DNA of 64,000 nt, taken from Saccharomycopsis malanga. Lineage: Eukaryota > Ascomycota > Saccharomycetes > Ascoideales > Saccharomycopsidaceae. Position 1 is the stretch's first letter; each line of letters opens with the position of its first letter. The notes beneath the pieces were generated by a model, which ran no database searches, was not told the DNA's origin, and was given only the letters and a program-made list of their open reading frames with translations. Positions 52,350-61,069 of this stretch are shown one piece after another. The stretch spans positions 992,001 to 1,056,000 of the forward strand of contig CP025322.1 in NCBI GenBank assembly GCA_004014935.1, given 5' to 3'. Made by a program: the position numbers and the translations under genes.

Positions 52350-55300
52350 TCACTGTTTCTTGTTTACACTAGATCTTTTGTTGGATTTTTTCTTCAGACC
52401 TTCGTCCGATTTGTTTGAGCCATTAGGAGCAAACAACAAACTATCGAATTGGGCCTTGGCCAAATATTGGGCCATTACCTGGGATCCGGAGGACATGAGC
52501 CCACCCATTAACGCAGTTGCACCAGCATTAGCACCAGATGGAGCTCCTCCTGGAGCACCGCCATGTAAAGAAGATCTTTTGCTAGAAGGTCCAGAGCCTA
52601 CAGCTCCATTGCTGAAACTTTGATTGTTTCTACCATGTCGGTAGTCGGTCCGACGCGGCTGGGCTTTGGAGACAAGTAAGTTCTGTTGCATGAAATTGCT
52701 TGGGGAATTGTAAGGATCAACCATCATTGGGTTACCATAAAGTTTTGCGTTCTGTTGCATTGGAGTGAATTGTTGAGGTTGAGCATAATAATTGTATGGG
52801 TTATTAGAGCTGGCCATGCCATTATTGCCTAAATTACTACTACTGATAGATGCTGGAGAAGCTGAACGTGCTGGGGAAGGAGAATAATTACTAACAGACA
52901 ATCTTCTAGGAGTTTGGTTGCTTGGAGTTGTAGAACGTCTCTGTTGTTGTTGCTGCGATTTTTGCTTGTGTTTATTATCTTCAGAAACTGTAGTTTCAGC
53001 AGGATTCTCATTTTCCGTTTCATGTTTCTTGATTTTTTCATCAATGAGTTGAGTAGTGATCCCAATGGAAGCTAAAGCCAAGGCTTGCTCATCTGTAATT
53101 TGAGATATGTCACCTGAAGGCTGTGCAGAGGCAGTAGGGCCATCAAATGAAGAAACTTGGTTAGGTGATTTTTTTTCCAAGACATTACCATTATTGTTTT
53201 TATTCTTCTTCTTCTTTTTGGGTTTACTGCTGACAAACTTGGGTGGGTTTCCACATCTATCCTTGGCAAAGTTGATTTTGTAATGGGTATATTTGTTGTT
53301 GAAGGATTCATGGATCTTTTGCTGGTCAGGCCCGTGGAATTCATCTATGGCTTTCATTGCCGAGGTAATGTTTATGAAATTGACAAATGCACAATATCCG
53401 TCTTTAAAGAAATTAATTTGCTCAATTTCCCCCCATCTGGAAAAGTCTTTTCTAAGGGTTGGTTCATCAGGTACTACTTTAGGACCAGATCCCTCGTCCT
53501 CATCATCCTTCACACCTATGTAAACGTTACGACTAGCACCTACTGTGACAGCCAAGGCAATGGAGTTTGGCAAATCGCCTGGGTTTTTGCCCCAACCGAC
53601 TTTAATTTTCTTATTATGGATTGTCAAGCCGTTCATATTGCTACTAGCAAAGAACAGAGTGGCGGAGGCAGCAGAAATGAAGGTGATAAAACAAATATGT
53701 TTTTCAGCAATGAGCTTGATGGATTGTAGAATACCACCTCTAACCACATTACAAACCTCTTCCACAGTTGTTTTTGAGGCCAAATTGCCTAGATAAACCG
53801 TTCTATTTTCATTGACATTAAGACTGTTGATATTCTGTATGATAGGAGGAATAATATCGCCAGAAATAGACATATCTTGGAAGTTGCCGTTTAAAGGATC
53901 TTGATGGAACATTCCAAGATGTGGTTGGGCAAATTGAGAAGATGCTGGAAGAATGATATCTTGAGCAATTCTTTCTGATTCATTTTCTAGATGCTCATCA
54001 AATTCTGAGGTTTGACCAAAGGTTTGCTCAAACTCATTATCATCAATTTGACAGCATCGATCTTGAGTGTATTTCATATGACCCAAGTGTTTTACAAAGG
54101 TGGGGTCTTTTTGTACTTTCTCTTTATTAATATTATCGAGCTGTTTGTATAGTTTGATAGAACTAACAAGATTCAAGAAATGAATGGTCATGATATTTCT
54201 ATCTTCATTAGTATTGATCAAATCTACTTCTCCGAAACCGAGTCTCAATTTTTTCTCCAAATTCTCGTGGTCATCATTTAGAAGCTCGAATTTGGTGAAT
54301 TTGGATATTTTGAGACATCTGGTGGCTTTATTCTGCTCAATTTCATATTCCAAATCCACATAATCTTCATTATGGGAATTCAAACTTTCATCTTGTATGA
54401 TATGTTTTAGTGCCGTAGCATTCATGTAATCATCTTTTTTGTTATAATCCACAATCTTGTAAGTAGCATTTGGGGATTTAAATTCTTGATAAAACTCGTT
54501 GATATATAAATGGAGATGATTTATGAAGTTGTTATGAGTTTTTTCATAAATAAATTTCAATTTTATCTGGTTTTCTGACGTTTCCTCGTCATTTATTAAA
54601 TAACAGAATTGCAATGGACCAAACTTGAGATAATTCAAAAATTCATATATCTTCACGTTAGAGTTTATATGACGTAATAATATTACCTTTTTTGATAATG
54701 GTGATTTAGTTTCTTCTATAGTTACAGGTATACCTTCCAATTCAGGCTTTGTTAATGAAGATGATGATTGAGAAGCCGAACGATATTTTTCCTTCTTGAT
54801 AGAATTTGATCTTTTCTTCTTATCTTCATCGTCTGATTTCTCATTATGCTCTCTTTCTAGATGTCCATTTTGTTTTTCAATATGGCCACCTTCTGTTATG
54901 ATGACATCATCTTCAGAACTTGAGTCCTCGTCATCAGATTCCGGTTGACGAGATGGCTGAACTCCTAAAGATTTCATTCCTTTTCTTTTGCTTTTAGGAG
55001 GAGCACCTATGATTGGCGGTGCTGGTCCGGTGACAGTCATATATTTGCTACCCACTGCTCCTGGGCTCATAGTAGCTGTCATTGGTGAATTGAAAGTAGA
55101 TCCTATGAATGGAGAAGACATTAACAAATTACGAGGTAGCATTGATGTTCCGTAATTCAAATCAAAGGGAGTTTGAGGAACACTATCTATGGATTGTTGA
55201 TGGAGTTGGTTATAAGCAACTTGTTGATTTACTACAGGTGGTTGAATATTATTGAATAAAGAATTTCTAGCAAAATTCATAGGATTGGAATTGTTGTTGG

Positions 55301-55703
55301 GGCCAAGAAACCCGTTACCATTAACATTTGCATAACTGTTGTTGTTGTATCGTTTACGTTGCCCATTTCCTTGAAATCCATTCATGGTTGGAGATTTGAG
55401 ATGTCCTATTGCTTGGGGACCTTGTAGCGCTTGCATTTGAAGTTGGAATTGATAGTTTTTCATCAGCTGTTGGATCTGAGAAGGGGTCATCGAAGATTGA
55501 TGACCGTTGTGTTGTAACCGATTAGCATTTGGCCTGGCATTATTTTGAATCTGTTCACTTCTATCGTTGATATTATTGGTCTTGGAACCCGAGACCCCAT
55601 CTGGATAGGTGTCATTAGTGGATTCCTCGTTCAATTGATTGAGCAGCGAAGAATTCGTGCCTTGAAACCCAAGCAGATTGTAGTTATTAGTGTACATTGA
55701 CAT
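52350..55703 (-). CDS. MRN1: RNA-binding protein Mrn1 (YPL184C type), four RRM-like domains
   Basis: The product is 1,117 residues (S. cerevisiae Mrn1 612), longer through Asn/Ser/Gln-rich ends. Two degenerate RRMs lie at about 335-420 (KVILLRHINSNVKIYEFLNYLKFGPLQFCYLI) and 455-525 (TRCLKISKFTKFELL). The best RRM is at about 635-715 (NRTVYLGNLASKTTVEEVCNVVRGGILQSIKLIAEKHICFITFISAASATLFF) and matches S. cerevisiae Mrn1 almost word for word in pattern. The last is at about 730-830 (SRNVYIGVKDDEDEGSG with an insert, then WGEIEQINFFKDGYCAFVNFINITSAMKAI). A Lys-rich patch (KPKKKKKNKNNN) and a Gln run follow. It binds cytoplasmic mRNAs, including those for wall and mitochondrial proteins in S. cerevisiae. 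Confidence 0.88.
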   Translation of the reverse strand: MSMYTNNYNLLGFQGTNSSLLNQLNEESTNDTYPDGVSGSKTNNINDRSEQIQNNARPNANRLQHNGHQSSMTPSQIQQLMKNYQFQLQMQALQGPQAIGHLKSPTMNGFQGNGQRKRYNNNSYANVNGNGFLGPNNNSNPMNFARNSLFNNIQPPVVNQQVAYNQLHQQSIDSVPQTPFDLNYGTSMLPRNLLMSSPFIGSTFNSPMTATMSPGAVGSKYMTVTGPAPPIIGAPPKSKRKGMKSLGVQPSRQPESDDEDSSSEDDVIITEGGHIEKQNGHLEREHNEKSDDEDKKKRSNSIKKEKYRSASQSSSSLTKPELEGIPVTIEETKSPLSKKVILLRHINSNVKIYEFLNYLKFGPLQFCYLINDEETSENQIKLKFIYEKTHNNFINHLHLYINEFYQEFKSPNATYKIVDYNKKDDYMNATALKHIIQDESLNSHNEDYVDLEYEIEQNKATRCLKISKFTKFELLNDDHENLEKKLRLGFGEVDLINTNEDRNIMTIHFLNLVSSIKLYKQLDNINKEKVQKDPTFVKHLGHMKYTQDRCCQIDDNEFEQTFGQTSEFDEHLENESERIAQDIILPASSQFAQPHLGMFHQDPLNGNFQDMSISGDIIPPIIQNINSLNVNENRTVYLGNLASKTTVEEVCNVVRGGILQSIKLIAEKHICFITFISAASATLFFASSNMNGLTIHNKKIKVGWGKNPGDLPNSIALAVTVGASRNVYIGVKDDEDEGSGPKVVPDEPTLRKDFSRWGEIEQINFFKDGYCAFVNFINITSAMKAIDEFHGPDQQKIHESFNNKYTHYKINFAKDRCGNPPKFVSSKPKKKKKNKNNNGNVLEKKSPNQVSSFDGPTASAQPSGDISQITDEQALALASIGITTQLIDEKIKKHETENENPAETTVSEDNKHKQKSQQQQQRRSTTPSNQTPRRLSVSNYSPSPARSASPASISSSNLGNNGMASSNNPYNYYAQPQQFTPMQQNAKLYGNPMMVDPYNSPSNFMQQNLLVSKAQPRRTDYRHGRNNQSFSNGAVGSGPSSKRSSLHGGAPGGAPSGANAGATALMGGLMSSGSQVMAQYLAKAQFDSLLFAPNGSNKSDEGLKKKSNKRSSVNKKQ

Positions 55704-56864
55704 GACCGCTGGATACTGTGTTCTTGGCTCTTAAATGCGAACAATGCTTGCTAAGATTGAAAAACCTAGGACCATATAGTGAACGAACTGTTAGAAAAGA
55801 CTCTCAGGCTCTAGTAACGGAAAAGAAAGATAATCAAAAAATAATTGCAATAGTATATTCCAAGATGTCCAAATTGGCCAGCCAAAAACTATCAAAAGAA
55901 CCAATATCCAAAGTTAACACCAGTTCAAAACAGTCGCTTTCTATTAATGTTTACGTCGCACTGCTCAGGGATCAAGAACGTCCAAAAACCAGACGTGGTG
56001 TGCGGAAATTGCTAGGGGCGCGGAAATAACAATAGATGGTATTGTGAATTGTAGGACTATATAGTGTGCTTATATTGCCTTGCGAAAGTGTTTTTTGAGC
56101 TATTTGTTATACAGTATTATACGCTATAGTGTATAGGTTTTAAATACTAATAATATCAATTTTGGTTTTTTTTCTTTCAAATTTTACCATGTTTGATCAT
56201 TTTAGCGAAATGTATAGTACTGTTAACTACAACATAGACGTTGGGCTCTGATGGTATTGACAACTATAATAGTTTTTCCACTTACGCACTTTAGCAAACA
56301 ATTGTAACATATCCATAAATACCGCAAGGGGATAAGTTGATATTGCCCTTCCTGGGAAACAGGCATTAGTGAGCACTGTAAACCCAACAGCCCATGCTTG
56401 CAATAAGCGGGCTATCCTTTTATAGTATCGTGCGACTAGTGCCTTACCAGTGCGCTATAATTAGCGTTATTGCTCCTGAAACGACCATGCTAGTTTAAAA
56501 GTCTCGTTTAAAGCCATTTAGTGAGTCCAAACTTGTAAAGCGCTTTTTTTTTCGTAAATCTTCAGCCATAAGTGTCTCTTAACTATCGTATTGACTACAA
56601 TCCGTCTCATTTATTTGGCAGCTATTATTCTCTGAGACTGCGTTTATAGTCCATCTCACATTGGTTAACATGAAACCTGAAAAGCCATGTGAGACTAAGG
56701 GTTGATAAAATAGCCTGCTTATGATATTCAAAGTCACTTACAAAAATCAGTAAAACATAATAAAATATAATCTAATTATAATACGGAGAATAGAAAAGTT
56801 AGTCCAGCTAACCGTTGAAATAACAACATAAGAAGTGAAAAAATACGTAGATTGTCTACTACAG
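55704..56864. other. Intergenic MRN1 upstream / chitinase 3' flank
   Basis: This 1.16-kb gap upstream of MRN1 has three ATATAGTG/CTATAGTG words (55776, 56052, 56125). A higher-GC part at about 56320-56530 has several possible hairpins, such as AGCCCATGCTT pairing with AAGCGGGCT near 56389-56413, and ends near a T-run (56545). A 103-codon frame at 55718-56029 (+) is probably fortuitous. A non-coding RNA is possible but unproven. Confidence 0.4.
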
Positions 56865-57872
56865 TTATGGTGACACAACTGTATAGCCTCTAAAAGAACC
56901 GTCGCTGGATCTTTTGGTGACAGATTGCCCTTGCAAAATGTTTTTCAAACTAGCAACATAAGAAACTCCGTTTGAAGATATCTTTTCAGTTCCAGAAGAA
57001 ACATCCCATAAGCAGAAACCACCAAAAGAACTTTCAGAAGTGATAGATTCAACTCTGGTGGCTGTGGTTACTGCATCCACAAAGTATTCTTTGCTTTGAG
57101 TAGATGAAGCAACACCAACATAAATCTTCATTTCTGGATTACCAGACTGCTCAGTAATAAAGTTGTACCACGTTTGCCATGACGTTTTGAATCCGGCCTC
57201 ATTGCTAAAAGAACAGGAAGGATTGTTGTAGAATTGCACCCATGCCATATCAACCTTTGCCTCAGAACTTTTAAGCAAGTCAAAGACGTTCTCATCTGGA
57301 TATATACATTGTGGAGCAGCACTAATAAGTAAGGTCTTGGTGGTCCAAAGTCTTCTCAACTCAACTACCAACGCAGCAAGCCCATTTTGATTTTTGTTTT
57401 CAATATCAAAATCAAACCCATCAATTTCTGCTGCACCAAATGGCTTTACATTACCAGTGCCTTGTGGATGGAACATGTTGTAGATGACATTAGCAGCAGA
57501 TTGTCCTTCGTAATCACTATTGACACCATATGTGCCAGCGGAAGCATCACCACCAAGGGATAGTAACACTTTCACTCCCAATTGCTGGCAAGTGCCAATG
57601 TCAGCAGCAATCTGGTCACAACTGTCGCCTCCGCATGCATTACCAAAATTGAACGAAGCAGAGTTTGCATTCCAGTCTTTCAAAAACGACAATAAAACAA
57701 TGTCAACGTCACCCCTTTGACAATAAGTGGCCAAAGATTCTTGTCCTGAACCTTGGCCCCAATAAACTGCATTATTTTTGCCTGTGTAAGAATAGGCAGC
57801 CTCCACAAGTACGTTTGTCTGGAGCAAACTGACTCCAGTAATAATACTATATATAAAATTGCAGATTTTCAT
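56865..57872 (-). CDS. GH18 chitinase, secreted, without binding domain
   Basis: The product is 335 residues from the ATG at 57872, chosen because MKICNFIYSIITGVSLLQTNVLVEA is a normal signal peptide. An upstream in-frame ATG at 57929 would bury it. The GH18 barrel shows YWGQGSGQESLATYC, KVLLSLGGDASAG and the catalytic DGFDFDIEN (about 150-160, Glu present), followed by APQCIYPDE and MAWVQFYNNPSC. It is of the plant/fungal class III type, like yeast Cts1 and Candida Cht1-3. There is no Ser/Thr-rich stalk or chitin-binding domain and no clear GPI signal, so it is a short, freely secreted form. A KR site sits near the C-terminus. It may act in cell separation or wall turnover. Confidence 0.92.
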   Translation of the reverse strand: MKICNFIYSIITGVSLLQTNVLVEAAYSYTGKNNAVYWGQGSGQESLATYCQRGDVDIVLLSFLKDWNANSASFNFGNACGGDSCDQIAADIGTCQQLGVKVLLSLGGDASAGTYGVNSDYEGQSAANVIYNMFHPQGTGNVKPFGAAEIDGFDFDIENKNQNGLAALVVELRRLWTTKTLLISAAPQCIYPDENVFDLLKSSEAKVDMAWVQFYNNPSCSFSNEAGFKTSWQTWYNFITEQSGNPEMKIYVGVASSTQSKEYFVDAVTTATRVESITSESSFGGFCLWDVSSGTEKISSNGVSYVASLKNILQGQSVTKRSSDGSFRGYTVVSP

Positions 57873-59109
57873 TGTAAAACTTTTATAATTTATGTAAAAG
57901 AGATGATGATTCATTATATTAAATTGCACAATAGACTACAATAATCCCTATTATATATATTTTTGATTGTTCTTCTTTTGCTTACAAAGATATAATTAGA
58001 TATTGTCAAGAAAATGTTTCTCGAAATGCCGCTCATTGCTAGACTTGCAATTTTAGACCGTTTTTAAAATGCAGCTTTGTCGGATGAATCGACCTATTAT
58101 TGTAAATTTTGGGCATTATTTAGCTAGTTTTGGATAAATAGGTGTTTTTGATCTGGGGCGTAGTTCGAAAAGGTCATAAATTTCCAGAATTGGCATACCT
58201 ACTAAACAACGGGTGTAGCCATTACCCATCAAAGCTGCTGGAATGTGAAAACCGTCATTTTCTAACAATGCGAACATAGAAAATATGGAACTAAATTTGT
58301 ATTTTTTATTGATGGCTGTGTAAAAGAACCTTCTACCATTACATAGTTGTTTAATAAAAAGACGCTTTTCCTTATGGCTCAAAGATTCATGCCCGCACCT
58401 GAAAGGCAGTCTTCGAAGCGAGAAGCTCAATTAATAATTGACTTCTGTATTTTGAGTTTTTCAAAACCTTTGAAGATACATAATAGTATCATATATTTCG
58501 ATCCAAAATACATAGTTTGAAAACCTGAGGTAAATTCAAAAGAATAACTCAACAATAAAAAAAATTTCTCAAAAACTAATATTTTATCAAATACACTGTG
58601 TAAGCACAAGATGTAAGATATTTGATAGGGTTTTGGCTTCCAAATACTTACAAATATAAATTTGCTGAAAAATATTTTGCCAAATCATACCAATTCAAAC
58701 AGAGGTAGAATCTTGATTTATTTGTCGTCTCACATAAAGTCTTAAAATTGGTCAAATACTTTAACTTGTACACTCAGGCAGGCGGATTATTATTCTTATT
58801 CTGGAAATTTCTAAATTTACAAAACAAAATAATTCAATCATGGCTCTACCTTGTATTGCCACAGGATTATACAATACTATAAATTGACATCTTTTCATTT
58901 CATACCCTTTCGATTCTATCACTTTATATAAGTATGCAGAAAAACGCGAGATCACGCGAGAATCATAACCCCTTGCATTCGATGAGATAAAAATTTTTTT
59001 TTTTTTTTTAATTTTTCACATTTTTCAAAAGTAATTATCTCTATATACTAGAGAGTTACTTATCAGAAACTAACGTTTGATAACCCATAATTTTACAAAC
59101 AGCAGTAGA
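57873..59109. other. Divergent intergenic chitinase-NOP53
   Basis: This is 1.2 kb of AT-rich sequence between divergent genes. A 104-codon frame at 58116-58430 (-), MSFSLRRLPFRCGHESLSHK and so on, has a plausible composition and somewhat higher GC than its flanks, but no family I recognise. It could be a relic or chance. An AT-only tract with T and A runs at 58990-59012 precedes NOP53. Confidence 0.4.
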
Positions 59110-60420
59110 ATGGCTGAAGTAGGAAGACCATCTCAAAAGCAGCAGACTTCCCGTAAGGGTAAGAAAGCGTGGAGAAAAAACATTGATATCGATGATGTGG
59201 AAGAAGCTATTGAGGCCAAAAGAGAAGAGATCAGAACTTTGGGCGTTGAAGTTGAAAACATACCGTCTGAACAGTTATTTCAAGTTGATATTTCTGGTGA
59301 TGCTGAGATTTTAAATAAAAAGAAGCTAAAGGGTCTCAAACCCTTAAAAGCGGACGAAATTATTGCTAACAAATCCAAAGTTCCTGGGTTGGTTCATGTT
59401 AAAAAAGTGCACGAGAACAAAAAATTCCAGGGTGTTTCTGGAAAAGAGGCTCACAGTTTGATGAAGCTTGCAGGGAGAGTGCAAGGTGTCACTGGTTTAC
59501 AGGGTGCTTTAGACAGACATGGTTTGTCAGCTGCTAAGAACATTGATTACGATGTTTGGGAAGAGGGCAACAAAGAAACGAACAAAGATTTCAAAAAAAA
59601 GCCTGAAATTCCGGAGATTTTGAAGACGAAAAGTATCACCAGTTATACGCATGCATCGAAGATTCCAAAGACACTTCTCGAAAAACCAATCACTGTTAAG
59701 GAGATGGAAGTGATTCCTCATGCTGGTAAATCGTATAATCCATCTTTAATTTCTTGGAAGGATTTGATCAACCAGGAATTTTATAAAGAAAAGTCAAAAG
59801 AAGATCAAAGAATTGAGTTGGAAAAGTATCAAGAAAGAATTAAAGAATTGATAGCCACTATTGACGACAATGAAGAACAGTCCGATTCTGAACAGGACGA
59901 TGAAAATGAAGGAAAGAAGGATAAAATACTCAATGACAGTAGTGATGAAGAATCTGATGAAGAGGAACACCAGCTGTTATCTATAAACAAGCCTGTGAAA
60001 GTCAAGAAGAAGACGAAGAGTCAGAGGAACAGACTTAGGAAACATCAAGAACGTATGAAGCTTGAACAAGAACTCAAAGAGTTGAAGAAACAGATCACTG
60101 AATTGCAGAGATTGAAGAACATTGAAGATGAAGTCAATGCCAAGCAAGGGCTGATTGAGGAAGAAAAACATAAGGAAAAGAAAAGAAAGCATGCTAAATT
60201 GGGCACTAAATATCATGTTATGAATGATGCTTTAGAAGTGAAGCTTAGTGATGAATTGAATGACTCTCTCAGAAAGTTGAAGCCAGAAGGAAATTTGTTT
60301 TATGATCAATTAAGAACATTACAAAGTAAAGGTAAAGTTGAAAGTCGGTTGCCAGTTAAAAAGAAGAGAAGATATGCTCCTAAAGTTACTGAGAAGTGGA
60401 CTTATAAGGATTTCAAATGA
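59110..60420 (+). CDS. NOP53: Ribosome biogenesis factor Nop53 (GLTSCR2/PICT1 family)
   Basis: The product is 436 residues (S. cerevisiae 455) from the ATG at 59110, chosen because MAEVGRPSQKQQTSRKGKKAWRKNIDIDDVEEAI aligns with the family start. An ATG 11 codons upstream adds unrelated residues. Family blocks include QGVSGKEAHSLMKLAGRVQG, EVIPHAGKSYNPSLISWKDLINQEF, LSINKPVKVKKKTKSQRN, SDELNDSLRKLKPEGNL and the C-terminal VTEKWTYKDFK. Its acidic middle and basic coiled coil are typical. Nop53 recruits the Mtr4-exosome to pre-60S particles for 5.8S rRNA 3'-end processing in the nucleolus. Another exosome component, MTR3, is encoded in this window. Confidence 0.95.
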   Translation: MAEVGRPSQKQQTSRKGKKAWRKNIDIDDVEEAIEAKREEIRTLGVEVENIPSEQLFQVDISGDAEILNKKKLKGLKPLKADEIIANKSKVPGLVHVKKVHENKKFQGVSGKEAHSLMKLAGRVQGVTGLQGALDRHGLSAAKNIDYDVWEEGNKETNKDFKKKPEIPEILKTKSITSYTHASKIPKTLLEKPITVKEMEVIPHAGKSYNPSLISWKDLINQEFYKEKSKEDQRIELEKYQERIKELIATIDDNEEQSDSEQDDENEGKKDKILNDSSDEESDEEEHQLLSINKPVKVKKKTKSQRNRLRKHQERMKLEQELKELKKQITELQRLKNIEDEVNAKQGLIEEEKHKEKKRKHAKLGTKYHVMNDALEVKLSDELNDSLRKLKPEGNLFYDQLRTLQSKGKVESRLPVKKKRRYAPKVTEKWTYKDFK

Positions 60421-61069
60421 TTGTTTGTATTTTTTCTTTTTTTTCCTGTTCGTTAGTAATTTGTTAATAACGGTTTTTATTTTGCATTCAAGAATACATA
60501 CATCCCAGTGGGGCGGGTTTAAATATATTTGTAAGAATCCAAGATTATTGGTAAGCAGATGAGCAGGATAGCTCAGTAGCCAGAAGTCCCGGAAGACCCA
60601 ACAGGATATAGGGTTTGATCACTACTGGAAACAACTTTTACTTACTCTTTTTACTATGCTGAACTTGACTTCACAGGCAAGTGCATCTGTCTGAAACACC
60701 ACCTAAGCAAAAGTCTAGCTAACACTTACCTTCTAGCCAATTGGGTGAGAAGATTATGATCAGCAGGGCATGGTTGGGTTTTCCCCACTGGGTTTTACCA
60801 AGTCTCTTAAGGCATATAGCTCGTATATACAGAATTGATATGTACTGGGCTCGAAACGATCTTTAGCTTGCAATTGATGCAAACGGTGCTCAATTTTGAA
60901 AGTATTGAGTGTGCTATTTTTCTTTTAAGTAGCTACAGAGTATAAGATATATAATTATTATTGTTATTACTAAAGCAAGAAAAAATAAAAAGAAGAAGAC
61001 ACTATATAATGTACTATTTGAGAGGTTTGATATAGTAGAGGATTGGGTGGGAAGAGCTCAAAGAGCACT
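60421..61069. other. Convergent intergenic NOP53-ARE relative, filled by SINE-like copy D
   Basis: About two thirds of this 650-bp gap is the repeat at 60561-60973. The rest is 3' UTR sequence. No gene was seen. Confidence 0.55.
60561..60973 (+). mobile_element. tRNA-derived SINE-like retroposon, copy D (long form)
   Basis: The head has an A-box TAGCTCAGTAG (about 60570) and a B-box-like GGTTTGATCAC (about 60612) at normal tRNA spacing. The body shares long matches with copy A: CAGGCAAGTG with TCTGTCT, AAAAGTCTA, an exact 19-base TTGGGTGAGAAGATTATGA (60741-60759), and GGGTTTTACCA. The 3' signature TATATACAGAATTGATATGT, then ACTGGGCTCGAAA, is followed by about 85 nt not found in other copies, then TATAAGATAT and an ATT-type tail. 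No convincing target-site duplication remains, so it is older than copy A. Confidence 0.72.

Noticed and set aside
55718-56029. 103-codon + strand frame just upstream of MRN1
   Set aside because: It starts within 15 bp of the MRN1 ATG on the opposite strand, has no recognisable domain, and is best explained as promoter or leader sequence.
58116-58430. 104-codon - strand frame between chitinase and NOP53
   Set aside because: Composition is plausible but I see no family, signal or conserved motif. Noted in the intergenic entry rather than called.
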